Assembly (NCBI RefSeq): GCF_900142395.1
Contig: NZ_FRAS01000016.1
Coordinates: 61,333 to 125,332, forward strand
DNA length: 64,000 nt
Reading direction: 5' to 3'
Origin: Hymenobacter psychrotolerans DSM 18569
GTDB lineage: Bacteria > Bacteroidota > Bacteroidia > Cytophagales > Hymenobacteraceae
Shown here: positions 36,101 to 43,011 of the stretch, one piece after another
Layout: each line of letters opens with the position of its first letter
How positions within the stretch are numbered: position 1 is the stretch's first letter
The notes under the pieces: generated by a model
Told to the model about the DNA's origin: nothing
Seen by the model: the letters and a program-made list of their open reading frames with translations, nothing else
Databases searched by the model: none
Made by a program: the position numbers and the translations under genes

Positions 36101-36414
36101 AGCCAGTAGCGCACGGCAAACCGGCCTGGCTGCTGCGGCTCGGGCACCTGGCAACGCTGGCGCGGTATACTGCGCGGCTGCCCGGCGGCCAGCACCTGCT
36201 TCAGCGAGACTTCCAGGCTTTGCTTATCATGGGCTGCCGCTGCGGCCGGAGAAACATCGGCTATATGCCGGCCCAGCAAGGCTTCGCGCGCGGTGCCGGA
36301 CAAGGCCAGGTATGCGTCGGTAGCGGCTTCAATCGTCAGGTCGGGCGTGAGCAGCAGGTAGGCATCCGGAAGCGCATTGAAAACAGGCAGCAGCACCGGG
36401 AAGGTATCAGGCAT
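33142..36414 (-). CDS. sensor histidine kinase with six PAS domains
   Basis: The protein is 1090 residues without transmembrane helices, so it is a cytoplasmic sensor. Six PAS/PAC units lie at about 8-130, 152-280, 288-400, 450-575, 582-705 and 712-830; units 2, 4 and 5 are close paralogues (LFMQAPAPI, VNPAYQxIF, LLxRPLLEALPE). A coiled coil (401-450) separates units 3 and 4. HisKA has the H-box FIYTASHDLKAP with His878. HATPase_c shows the N-box IYNLLSNALK, G1 DNGLGMD and G2 GSGIGLYMV. The receiver gene follows. Ligand or cofactor of the PAS units is unknown. Confidence 0.92.
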   Translation of the reverse strand: MPDTFPVLLPVFNALPDAYLLLTPDLTIEAATDAYLALSGTAREALLGRHIADVSPAAAAAHDKQSLEVSLKQVLAAGQPRSIPRQRCQVPEPQQPGRFAVRYWLVRNTPVLDEQGQIRHILHAVTDVTDPGPEQHLRSTQALQHAQAEAERQRVRLEALFMQAPAPIAILSGPSLVFELVNPAYMQLFQGRQLLGRPVLEALPEIANHRVYHTFREVYETGQAQEEIGLLVPLARADDGILQDRYFNYIQQARYDVHGQVDGVMVFAFEVTDQVVARQASEAATQQLRLLTDSLPVLIGYVDQQHRYQFANHAYEAWFHLSPAELTGRYVRDIVGETAYARVKHYIEQALAGQRIDFSATMPYREGFARHIQTSYVPDIRDGQVKGFYSLVADVTEQVEARQQVQALNEELAAINAELQASNQELLRKHDELARTQQAVLDAARRQVQEREMFYQVFEQTPASIALLRGPEHRFEYVNASYQQLFPSRQLLGLPLAKALPETVEQGFLGLMNNVYQTGETFFGNELLLTIAQPDGQPDKEVYFTFTYQAYREDGNIAGVSIFAYDVTEQVLTRTGREMQQQWLEGLFMQAPAPIVIMEGENLMFQLVNPAYQAIFPGRELLNRPLLEALPELAASPIPDMLRHVYRTGETLVEQELPLRLSRHEGAPPEDIYWTFTYQPRRNAQGTIDGVMSFAHDVTNQVLARRVVEERESSFRQIANNAPAMLWVTDVDGQCTYLNHQWYAFTGQTEAEALGLGWVQAVHPEDAPAVGSSFLDANARRVAFSSLYRLRRHDGVYRWAIDSGLPRFGSSGEFEGLVGTVIDVHEQKMAEMALQRLTEKLRTARDEAQALNKELRESNEQLQRTNIDLDNFIYTASHDLKAPITNIEGLLHTLQDELPPQQSEAGEVPYILELMNDSVERFKKTIDHLTDVSKLQKEHGQPNAPVALPSIIEDVRLDLAPLLQQTRGRLLVDVQATPTVLFSEKNLRSVIYNLLSNALKFHHPDRPPLVRIRSRVEAGYQILEIQDNGLGMDLTREQGLFTMFRRYHTHVEGSGIGLYMVKKMVENAGGRIEVQSTVGHGTTFCVYFLQ

Positions 36415-36628
36415 AAGGAGGTGGCTGGGCCGGTTTGGGGAATCAGAATAGCTGAAAAGCAGCTACCTGTAATAGCTCTTGTATACATGTTGGAGGCAGA
36501 TGCGCCTTGTAGTCTGTCGGACCCACAGCAAGCGTAGCAGTAAGTATGGCTGAGCTGCACCTAGTGCGGCGCAAGCCACGCTACATTTCCTGGCTACTCG
36601 AGTAGTACCTGCCCGAAGCCCAGCGTCT

Positions 36629-37489
36629 TTAGCCCAGCTTTTCCTTGAACAGCTTGAGCGTGCGGCTCCAGGCCAGTGCCGCGGCTTCGGCATTGTAGCG
36701 GGCAGGGGAGGAGTCGTTGTTGAAAGCGTGGTTTACGCCTTCGTATACGTACTGCTCGTATTTCACCCCGGCTGCTTTCAGCGCAGCCTCATAGGCATCT
36801 TTGCCGGCATTCACCCGCTCATCAAGGCCCGCGTAGTGCAGCAGCAGGTGCGCTTTCATCTTCGCGACGTCGGCGTCTTTGGGTTGGGTGCCATAGTACG
36901 CCACGGCCGCGTTCAGCTTGGGGTCGTTGAGGGCCAGTTGGTTGGCCATGGCGCCGCCCCAGCAGAAGCCCACGCAGCCGGTTTTGCCGTTGCTTTCCGG
37001 GTGCTGGCGCAGATAGGCAAGGGCCGCAAGGTAGTTGCGTAGGTTCTGCGCCATATCGAGCTTGCCGATGAGGGCCCGGCCTTCGTCCTCATTGGCAGGC
37101 GTGCCTCCCAGCGGCGACAGAGCGTCTACGCCCAGCGCTAAGTAGCCGGCTTTGGCCACACGCCGCGTCACGTCTTTTATATGCGGCGTGAGGCCCCGGT
37201 TTTCGTGAATCACGACCACTGCCCCACGCTTTTTCTTGGATTTGGGGTGAGCCAGGTAGCCTTTCATGAGCACCCCTTCGGCGCCATTCCAGGTCACTTC
37301 TTCCAGCAGCAGGTCAGCTTCCTGCTCGCCCACGGTGGCCGCCTGCGCGTAGCCCGGCTCCAGCACCGCCAGCGCCGACATAGCCAGTGCCGTACCGCCG
37401 GCCAGCCGTACCAGGCGCTCCATAAACTCCTTGCGGGTAAGGGGCGCGTGCGTGTATTCGTCAAACAGGCTGATAATGCGCTGGTCCAT
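36629..37489 (-). CDS. dienelactone hydrolase family protein with signal peptide
   Basis: The protein is 286 residues. The N-terminal part has RKEFMERLVRLAGGTALAMS and ends a signal-like stretch at PGYAQA, which could direct export. The alpha/beta-hydrolase core shows VVVIHENRGLTPHI, nucleophile Cys in VGFCWGGAMA, Asp in YAGLDERVN and His in YEGVNHAFNND, the DLH catalytic set. The true substrate is unknown; classical DLH opens dienelactone in aromatic degradation, but no such pathway is nearby. Start at ATG 37489. The 214-base gap after the kinase holds nothing clear. Confidence 0.88.
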   Translation of the reverse strand: MDQRIISLFDEYTHAPLTRKEFMERLVRLAGGTALAMSALAVLEPGYAQAATVGEQEADLLLEEVTWNGAEGVLMKGYLAHPKSKKKRGAVVVIHENRGLTPHIKDVTRRVAKAGYLALGVDALSPLGGTPANEDEGRALIGKLDMAQNLRNYLAALAYLRQHPESNGKTGCVGFCWGGAMANQLALNDPKLNAAVAYYGTQPKDADVAKMKAHLLLHYAGLDERVNAGKDAYEAALKAAGVKYEQYVYEGVNHAFNNDSSPARYNAEAAALAWSRTLKLFKEKLG

Positions 37490-37568
37490 GCGGGGTTGGC
37501 TGAGGTGATGCAACAAGATAAGCAAGATGCGCTAAGCCGCCAGGACTTTGGGCGGGTGGCTGGCCCCG

Positions 37569-37940
37569 CTACTCCTGCTCGCGGTGAACGGTGTCCATCG
37601 AAAAGGCCGGTACGCAGATCGACCAGTACTCGCATTCTTCCTCAAACGGGTTGGAGTAGCGCACCCGGGCCCCGCCCTTAATCAGCAGCGACTCGCCGGG
37701 ACCCAGCTCTACCACGTCGCCGTCTATCTCAAACCGCTTGCGGCCGCGCACTACAATAGTTACCTCATCAAACTCAGGATTTTGGTGCGGCTCGCTCCAG
37801 TGCGGCGGAGCTACCATGTGGGCCACGCTGTAGCCTCCGGTTTGGGTGCTGGCGTGCCCGATGTGCTCCTCAATGAGCTTGCCATCGGTGGTGGGCACCC
37901 GAAAGGGCGCCTGCTGACGGAAATAGCGCTTTTCTGACAT
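37569..37940 (-). CDS. cupin domain protein
   Basis: The protein is 123 residues. A single cupin barrel: HWSEPHQNPEFDEVTIVVRG carries the first motif with His/Glu metal ligands, and GDVVELGPGESLLIKGGAR the second. The body resembles small sugar- or metal-binding cupins without further specificity. The start codon ATG (37938-37940) overlaps the Kazal stop by one base (TAATG), implying translational coupling of the two. Confidence 0.85.
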   Translation of the reverse strand: MSEKRYFRQQAPFRVPTTDGKLIEEHIGHASTQTGGYSVAHMVAPPHWSEPHQNPEFDEVTIVVRGRKRFEIDGDVVELGPGESLLIKGGARVRYSNPFEEECEYWSICVPAFSMDTVHREQE

Positions 37941-38194
37941 TAGCGGGGAGTAGTGGGCGTAGATTGGTCGGGGCAGGCGCCGGGCACAAAGCTGAGCACT
38001 CCGGCATTGGTAGCGGTGCAGGCGTTGCCGTAGGTCACGTTGTTGCAGCCGCATACCGGGTCGTATTGCATGGTGCACATGGCGTCTTTCCGGATTTTGG
38101 CCGGATCGATGCAGGTCGCGGCATCGGTGGTGGGAGCGGCGGGCCGGGTGCAGGCAGCGGCCAGCACCAGCAGCAGTGGGAGAAGCTTCAGCAT
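37940..38194 (-). CDS. Kazal-type protease inhibitor-like lipoprotein
   Basis: The protein is 84 residues. A lipoprotein signal has lipobox AAAC (Cys at about 15). The rest is a short Kazal domain: CIDPAKIRKDAMCTMQYDPV followed by CGCNNVTYGNACTATNAGV and a final C. The cysteine spacing and the CGC.N.TYGNAC core are diagnostic. It would be a surface-exposed serine protease inhibitor or binding domain. It is upstream of, and coupled to, the cupin gene. Confidence 0.85.
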   Translation of the reverse strand: MLKLLPLLLVLAAACTRPAAPTTDAATCIDPAKIRKDAMCTMQYDPVCGCNNVTYGNACTATNAGVLSFVPGACPDQSTPTTPR

Positions 38195-38463
38195 AAGGGA
38201 AAGCAGAGGGAGAAGGTGGCGAAATTAGGGAGCCAGGAGCATATACGGGCTGCGGCAACTCCGTTGCGAAATTTCCCCGATTAGCTATATTGTGGAAACC
38301 ATTTTTTTTGAGTGGCACCAAAACCTGCGCCGCCGTGCCGCGTATTAGGCTTCAGAACGGCAAACGTACTGTGGGGCTTCGGCCCCGCCCCGGCAGCCTG
38401 CTGCACCGTAGCCTTCTGCTCCCCACCTGAATCTCATTTACCACCTTTCTCTCCCTCTACATC

Positions 38464-38898
38464 ATGTCGTATCACGAAGAAGACAACTCCGGAAAAATTC
38501 TCCTCGCTGCTTTGGCTGGCGCTGGCGCTGGCATCATTGCCGGCCTGCTGATGGCTCCGGACAAAGGCCGCGCTACCCGCGAAAAACTCGGCAGCGCTGC
38601 TTCTAAATACAGCGGTCAGTTCGGCGAGCAGCTAGCCAAGTATGGCGAAGAGCTGGACTCCAAGTTCAAAGGCTACGTTGAAAAGCTGGAAGACATGGGC
38701 CTGACCGGCGCCGGCAGCAGCCTCAAAATGAAAGGCGACTGGAACGACGCCAAAGGCAAGCTGAAACAGCAGTATGCCCAACTCACAGACGAAGATCTGG
38801 AGTACTCAGAAGGCAAAGGCGACGAGCTGGTTGGCCGCCTGCAAAAAAAGCTTGGCAAAGCCAAAAGCGAAGTAGTGAAAATGCTCAACGACCTGTAG
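38464..38898 (+). CDS. YtxH-domain stress protein with C-terminal CsbD-like domain
   Basis: The protein is 144 residues. The N-terminal YtxH module has a glycine/alanine-rich membrane-like segment, KILLAALAGAGAGIIAGLL, followed by MAPDKGRATREKL. The C-terminal half (MKGDWNDAKGKLKQQYAQLT, LEYSEGKGDELVGRLQKKLG) has the CsbD consensus of general stress proteins. Both modules are separately linked to general stress in other bacteria; here they are fused. The 269-base gap upstream holds no gene. A strong terminator follows. Confidence 0.87.
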   Translation: MSYHEEDNSGKILLAALAGAGAGIIAGLLMAPDKGRATREKLGSAASKYSGQFGEQLAKYGEELDSKFKGYVEKLEDMGLTGAGSSLKMKGDWNDAKGKLKQQYAQLTDEDLEYSEGKGDELVGRLQKKLGKAKSEVVKMLNDL

Positions 38899-38916
38899 GC
38901 CGAGAGTTATTTTCTG

Positions 38917-38958
38917 AAAAAGCGCCGGCCTTCTGATGAAGGCCGGCGCTTTTTTTTT
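38917..38958 (+). terminator. strong intrinsic terminator
   Basis: AAGCGCCGGCC pairs with GGCCGGCGCTT around TTCTGATGAA, with A and T runs on the two sides. Confidence 0.9.
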
Positions 38959-39041
38959 AACTAACCGGGGCTGCTGGACGTTATATCAGCATAGGCCGAT
39001 ATACGGCGGCCTTTCCTTTTCACTTCCTATTTCTGCGAGGT

Positions 39042-39398
39042 ATGCAAGACACTAAAGGCAAAGTAATTCTGTCGTTGCTGGCCGGCGCTACCGCCGGTGT
39101 GGTGGCGGGCCTGCTGCTGGCCCCCGAAACCGGCGACGAAACCCGCCAGGGCCTGAAAAAGTCGGCGTCTAAGCTAAGCGGCGACCTGAACAAACTGCTC
39201 AAAGACAGCCTGGACCGATTCAGCAACACGCGCGCCAGCGGCCCAGCCGCCGCCAAGCAACAAGCCGACCGCTCCGCCGCCGACAGCCTGCTCCACTCCA
39301 TTGGCCTCTCCAATGACAGCGCCGGTGATTCCGACTCCGATTATGATGGCACGGGCGGCGACGGGCGCCATTTTCCCGGCTACTCTTCGCGCAGTTAG
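39042..39398 (+). CDS. YtxH-domain protein
   Basis: The protein is 118 residues. The YtxH module is KVILSLLAGATAGVVAGLLL followed by APETGDETRQGLKKSASKLS, closely related to the N-terminus of the preceding protein. Instead of CsbD it ends in a low-complexity, Ser/Asp-rich tail (SNDSAGDSDSDYDGTGGDG). The gene follows its paralogue by 143 bases, separated by a terminator, so it probably has its own promoter. Function is inferred only as stress-related. Confidence 0.82.
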   Translation: MQDTKGKVILSLLAGATAGVVAGLLLAPETGDETRQGLKKSASKLSGDLNKLLKDSLDRFSNTRASGPAAAKQQADRSAADSLLHSIGLSNDSAGDSDSDYDGTGGDGRHFPGYSSRS

Positions 39399-39438
39399 GC
39401 AAAAAAAGCGGCCGACCTGAAACCCCGTACTCGGTCTT

Positions 39439-39661
39439 CCGTTAAAGAAGACATAACCGGCTTGAAAGAAGATCGGAAAAAATGCAGAAGTAAAATTGCC
39501 GGCTGCCGAGCTTCTATTGGAATTGGTCAAACAATCCGATAGTAAAATCTGGTAAGCCCATCGCACAGTTCTTCTGTACATCCCGGTCGGAATGGTAAGC
39601 CGGCTATAGTAGAAAGGAAAGCCTCCCGCACCATATTTTGCGGGAGGCTTTCTGATTTTTA
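39439..39661. repeat. noncoding unit, copy A (ends in hairpin)
   Basis: This is the left of two diverged copies that fill the 563-base gap between the YtxH gene and lysS. Shared landmarks are CCGTTAAA (39439), AAAATTGCC (39492), an AGCTTCTAT block, a GGTAAGC block and a final hairpin with stem GAAAGCCTCCCGC (39617-39652) plus a T-rich tail. On the minus strand both copies read IEA.QxAILL in one frame; copy A has stops, so it may be a decayed short gene. Confidence 0.65.
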
Positions 39662-39735
39662 CTACTTTGCTAAGTCCTGATAAGGAGGCTGTTGTGATTT
39701 TTTTTCGGTAGATCCGTAACCTTCGCCAGCCAGCC

Positions 39736-39950
39736 CCGTTAAACCATACAGAACCAGCTTATAGAAGTTGGGATACTTTGAAAGCAAAATTGCCCGCTGT
39801 AGAGCTTCTATCAGAAATTTCAAACCTCTGGTAGCAAAATCGTACAGCAACCAGGTAAGCTTCTTTCTGGAATCCCGTTAAGACATCCATAAGTTAGTTT
39901 TCAAAAGAAAAGCCTCCTGCGACTTACGCAGGAGGCTTTTCGATTTTTAG
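39736..39950. repeat. noncoding unit, copy B (ends in hairpin)
   Basis: Right copy of the same unit: CCGTTAAA (39736), AAAATTGCC (39786), AGCTTCTAT, GGTAAGC and a hairpin with stem AAAAGCCTCCTGC (39908-39940). The hairpin also acts as the lysS terminator on the minus strand. An open minus-strand frame of 62 codons (39662-39850) covers it but lacks recognisable features. Confidence 0.65.
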
Positions 39951-39961
39951 GCAGGTCTGGC

Positions 39962-41524
39962 TTATGCCTCCGTTTCCGGTTTGGGCGCATTCTCCGACTT
40001 GCTGTGCTCCGGCTTCATCTGCGGGAAAAACAGCACGTCCTGAATGGAGTTGGAGTTGGTCATGATCATGCTCAGGCGGTCGATGCCAATGCCCAGGCCG
40101 GCCGTGGGCGGCATGCCGTATTCCAGGGCGCGGAGGAAGTCCTCGTCGAGCACCATGGCCTCCGTGTCGCCGCGCTTGCCCAGCTCCAGCTGCTCCTCAA
40201 AGCGGGCACGCTGGTCGATGGGGTCGTTAAGTTCGGAGAAGGCGTTGCAGATTTCCTTGCCGTTGCAAATAGCCTCGAACCGCTCCACCAGGCCCGGCTT
40301 GCTGCGGTGCTTTTTAGCCAGCGGCGACATTTCCACCGGGTAGTCGGTGATGAACGTGGGCTGAATCAGCTTGGGCTCCACATGCTCGCCGAAGATTTCG
40401 TCAATGATTTTGGCTTTGCCCATGCTTGGGTCGAGGCTCACTTTCAACTCTTTGGCAGCAGCGCGCAGCTCGTCTTCGCTCTTGCCATCAATGTTGAAGC
40501 CGGTGAAGTGCTCAATCGACTCAGCCATCGTGAAGCGCTTCCAGGGGCGCTGGAAATTGATGAGGTTTTCGCCCACCTGCACTTCCGTTTTGCCGTGCAG
40601 GGCCAGGGCCACGCGCTCCACCATTTCCTCCACCAGATCCATCATCCAGTAGTAGTCCTTATAGGCTACGTACAGCTCCATCTGCGTGAACTCCGGGTTG
40701 TGGAACCGGCTCATGCCCTCGTTGCGGAAGTCCTTGCTGAACTCGTACACGCCGTCGAAACCGCCCACAATCAGGCGCTTGAGGTACAGCTCGTTGGCGA
40801 TGCGCAGGTACAGCGTCATGTCCAGCGTGTTGTGGTGCGTTTTGAACGGACGAGCCGCCGCGCCACCGTACAAGGGCTGCAGAATGGGCGTTTCCACCTC
40901 CAGGTAGCCTTTGTCGTTGAGGTAGTTGCGCATGGCCTGCACCAGCTGGGTACGCTTGATGAAGGCCTCGCGTACGTGTGGGTTTACTACCAGGTCCACG
41001 TAGCGCTGGCGGTAGCGCTGCTCCGGGTCGGTGAAGGCATCGTAGGTGATTTTCTCGCCGGTGGCTTCGTCCACCCGCTCTTTTACTACGGGCAGCGGGC
41101 GCAGGCTCTTGCTGAGCACCGTCAGGCCGGTTACGTGGATGGACGTTTCGCCCACCATCGTCTTGAACACGTGCCCTTTCACCCCGATAAAGTCGCCGAG
41201 GTCGAGTAGCTTCTTGAAGACAGTGTTGTACAGCTCCTTATCCTCGCTGGGGCAGATTTCGTCGCGGTTGATGTAAAGCTGAATGCGGCCCGAAGCATCC
41301 TGAAGCTCCGCAAACGACGCCTTGCCCTTCACCCGCACCGACATCAGGCGGCCCGCCAGGCTCACATCCTGGAAGTTATTGAGCTCAGGATGATAGTTAT
41401 CGTGGATTTCCTGGGCGTAGAAGTTCACGTCAAACAGCTCGGACGGATATGGCTCAATGCCGAGCTTCTGAAGCTCTTCCAGCTTCTGGCGGCGTATGAT
41501 TTCCTGTTCGCTGAGGTGCTGCAT
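39962..41524 (-). CDS. lysS: lysyl-tRNA synthetase, class II
   Basis: The protein is 520 residues. The N-terminal OB-fold anticodon-binding domain ([20 protein letters not shown]) is followed by class II motif 1 (around [19 protein letters not shown]), motif 2 ([20 protein letters not shown]) and motif 3 ([16 protein letters not shown]). It charges tRNA-Lys in the cytoplasm. Length is slightly above E. coli LysS. I start at ATG 41524 ([15 protein letters not shown]), the usual N-terminus. Monocistronic, with an upstream promoter box at 41575. Confidence 0.96.
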   Translation of the reverse strand: MQHLSEQEIIRRQKLEELQKLGIEPYPSELFDVNFYAQEIHDNYHPELNNFQDVSLAGRLMSVRVKGKASFAELQDASGRIQLYINRDEICPSEDKELYNTVFKKLLDLGDFIGVKGHVFKTMVGETSIHVTGLTVLSKSLRPLPVVKERVDEATGEKITYDAFTDPEQRYRQRYVDLVVNPHVREAFIKRTQLVQAMRNYLNDKGYLEVETPILQPLYGGAAARPFKTHHNTLDMTLYLRIANELYLKRLIVGGFDGVYEFSKDFRNEGMSRFHNPEFTQMELYVAYKDYYWMMDLVEEMVERVALALHGKTEVQVGENLINFQRPWKRFTMAESIEHFTGFNIDGKSEDELRAAAKELKVSLDPSMGKAKIIDEIFGEHVEPKLIQPTFITDYPVEMSPLAKKHRSKPGLVERFEAICNGKEICNAFSELNDPIDQRARFEEQLELGKRGDTEAMVLDEDFLRALEYGMPPTAGLGIGIDRLSMIMTNSNSIQDVLFFPQMKPEHSKSENAPKPETEA

Positions 41525-41574
41525 GGGGAGAGGCTTAGAAATAAGGCCCACAGAGGGCCGGAAAAGTCAAGCCA

Positions 41575-41582
41575 CAAAAGTA
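41575..41582 (-). promoter_or_regulatory. -7 box of lysS
   Basis: On the minus strand TACTTTTG matches TAnnTTTG and would give a leader of about 45 bases. No well-spaced -33 box was found. Confidence 0.4.
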
Positions 41583-41646
41583 GTGCGGCCCGGACACTTA
41601 TTCGCATAAACCCACAAAGAGTCGGATAGTTGGCGGCGCGGCCAAG

Positions 41647-41678
41647 CAAAAAGCGCTGCCCCAATGGAGCAGCGCTTA
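41647..41678 (-). terminator. terminator of the 348-residue protein gene
   Basis: On the minus strand AAGCGCTGC and GCAGCGCTT form the stem, followed by TTTTTG. Confidence 0.8.
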
Positions 41679-41723
41679 CGTGTATATGGAGTAGGGTCTA
41701 ACTGTAAGTAGTAATAGGAGCCG

Positions 41724-42770
41724 TTAGGCCGCAATGCCCATCTGCGGTGCCGGAGCTTCGCCGGTGATGGTGGGCTGTACGCGGGTGCGCAGGCGGTCCT
41801 CCACAAAGCTGCGCTGCAGGTGCTTCGGCAACTCGGCCACCAACTGCTGGTAGCGCTCCAGGCCCATGGCCTTGGCCACGTAGGTTTCGTGGATACCGTT
41901 GAGGTAGCTCACGATGTTGAGCAGCGACTGATGGAAGAGCTTGAAGTCGATTTCGGCCTCAATGAAACGCTCAATTTCCCGGCTGGTCTGCGAGATGCGC
42001 AGGCGGCCCAGCAAGTCGAAGATAGTGGTGTAGCCGAGGCGCCATGTAATCTGCTGCCAGTGCGAAGCCGTCCATTTGTCGAGCACCTTGCCGGTCTTCT
42101 GGCTGCGGAGTGCCGTGTTGGGGTTGCCCTGAATCTGCTGGCGGGTGGCCGTGGCTTTGAGCTTGCGCGTGGTGCGCAGAAACTGCCCAATCTGGGCCTG
42201 CGCATCAATTTCCTTGCCGGCAATGTGCAGCCCGGCTTTATAACCAGCCAGCGGCAGCCGGTGAATGCTGAAGTCGCCGTAGGCACCGGCAGCATAGAAC
42301 GAAACCGGCCGCGGATATGCGTTGCGCACTACCAGCCGGCCCACTTCACGGCGCACCAGGGAAGGATTGTTGCCGCGTACGCCAGTGGTATACAGGAAAG
42401 CCTGCAGTCCGGCCATGATGGTATGGTAGGCCTGCGGAAAAGTCCAGTGCAGCGCGTTGCGCAGATAGTCTTCGTCGCCGAGCTCGGCGGTGGAGCGCAG
42501 CGCGTACTCCGTGCTCCAGCAGGCATGCAGCAGTTTCGTTACGGCCGTGAGGTCGGTATCGGTCAGCTCGGCCTGGTGTGCCCGGAAGAAGGGGAGATGC
42601 TGCAGGCCGCCGGCTGCGTCGTCGCCTTCCTGAATGTGGTAGTTGATGGCAAAGAAGTAGTTGAGAAACACCTGCGCCGGAATAGACTTGCGCCAGGTCT
42701 CATCAGCCAGCTTCTGCTGCTCGTCCGTAACGAGCGGAATGATTGGAGTTTCCATGTCTTGCGTTGTCAT
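41724..42770 (-). CDS. uncharacterised 348-residue protein
   Basis: I do not recognise this family. The protein has no signal peptide and no transmembrane helix. It appears mainly helical, with many aromatic residues (VFLNYFFAINYHIQEGDD, NALHWTFPQAYHTIMAGLQA, ITWRLGYTTIFDLLGRLRIS) and a central basic segment (RTTRKLKATATRQQIQGN). No nucleotide-binding, catalytic or DNA-binding motif stands out. ATG 42755 is an alternative start. It is transcribed alone with its own terminator and an AT-rich upstream region, so it is likely an independently regulated cytoplasmic protein. Confidence 0.7.
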   Translation of the reverse strand: MTTQDMETPIIPLVTDEQQKLADETWRKSIPAQVFLNYFFAINYHIQEGDDAAGGLQHLPFFRAHQAELTDTDLTAVTKLLHACWSTEYALRSTAELGDEDYLRNALHWTFPQAYHTIMAGLQAFLYTTGVRGNNPSLVRREVGRLVVRNAYPRPVSFYAAGAYGDFSIHRLPLAGYKAGLHIAGKEIDAQAQIGQFLRTTRKLKATATRQQIQGNPNTALRSQKTGKVLDKWTASHWQQITWRLGYTTIFDLLGRLRISQTSREIERFIEAEIDFKLFHQSLLNIVSYLNGIHETYVAKAMGLERYQQLVAELPKHLQRSFVEDRLRTRVQPTITGEAPAPQMGIAA

Positions 42771-42954
42771 ATCAGTTCAACGCCGCAAGGTACTGAATGG
42801 TTCGCTGTTTGCTAAAAATATTGGGCAAAATAATGTGTGTTTTTGGTATTGATAATCAGCACGTTGTCACTGGTAAGGGTTGACTATTAAGGCGTACATA
42901 TTTTAGGTTGTTTGCTAATTAATTCGTTGTGAAGGGCAGTGTAGACGTCGGCCA

Positions 42955-42988
42955 CAAAAAAGCCCCTGCAACAAGGGTTGCAGGGGCT
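42955..42988 (-). terminator. terminator of the C-terminal processing protease gene
   Basis: AGCCCCTGCAAC (42961-42972) pairs with GTTGCAGGGGCT (42977-42988); on the minus strand it is followed by seven T. Confidence 0.85.
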
Positions 42989-43011
42989 TCGAGAAGAGGT
43001 TTGGTAAGGCC

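Noticed and set aside
36629..37489. Aromatic (chlorocatechol) degradation gene
   Set aside because: The dienelactone hydrolase fold is present, but no dioxygenase or cycloisomerase lies in the window; such folds have many substrates.
39662..39850. 62-codon minus-strand gene in repeat copy B
   Set aside because: Its counterpart in copy A has stops and frame changes, so coding potential is not supported; described as a repeat unit instead.
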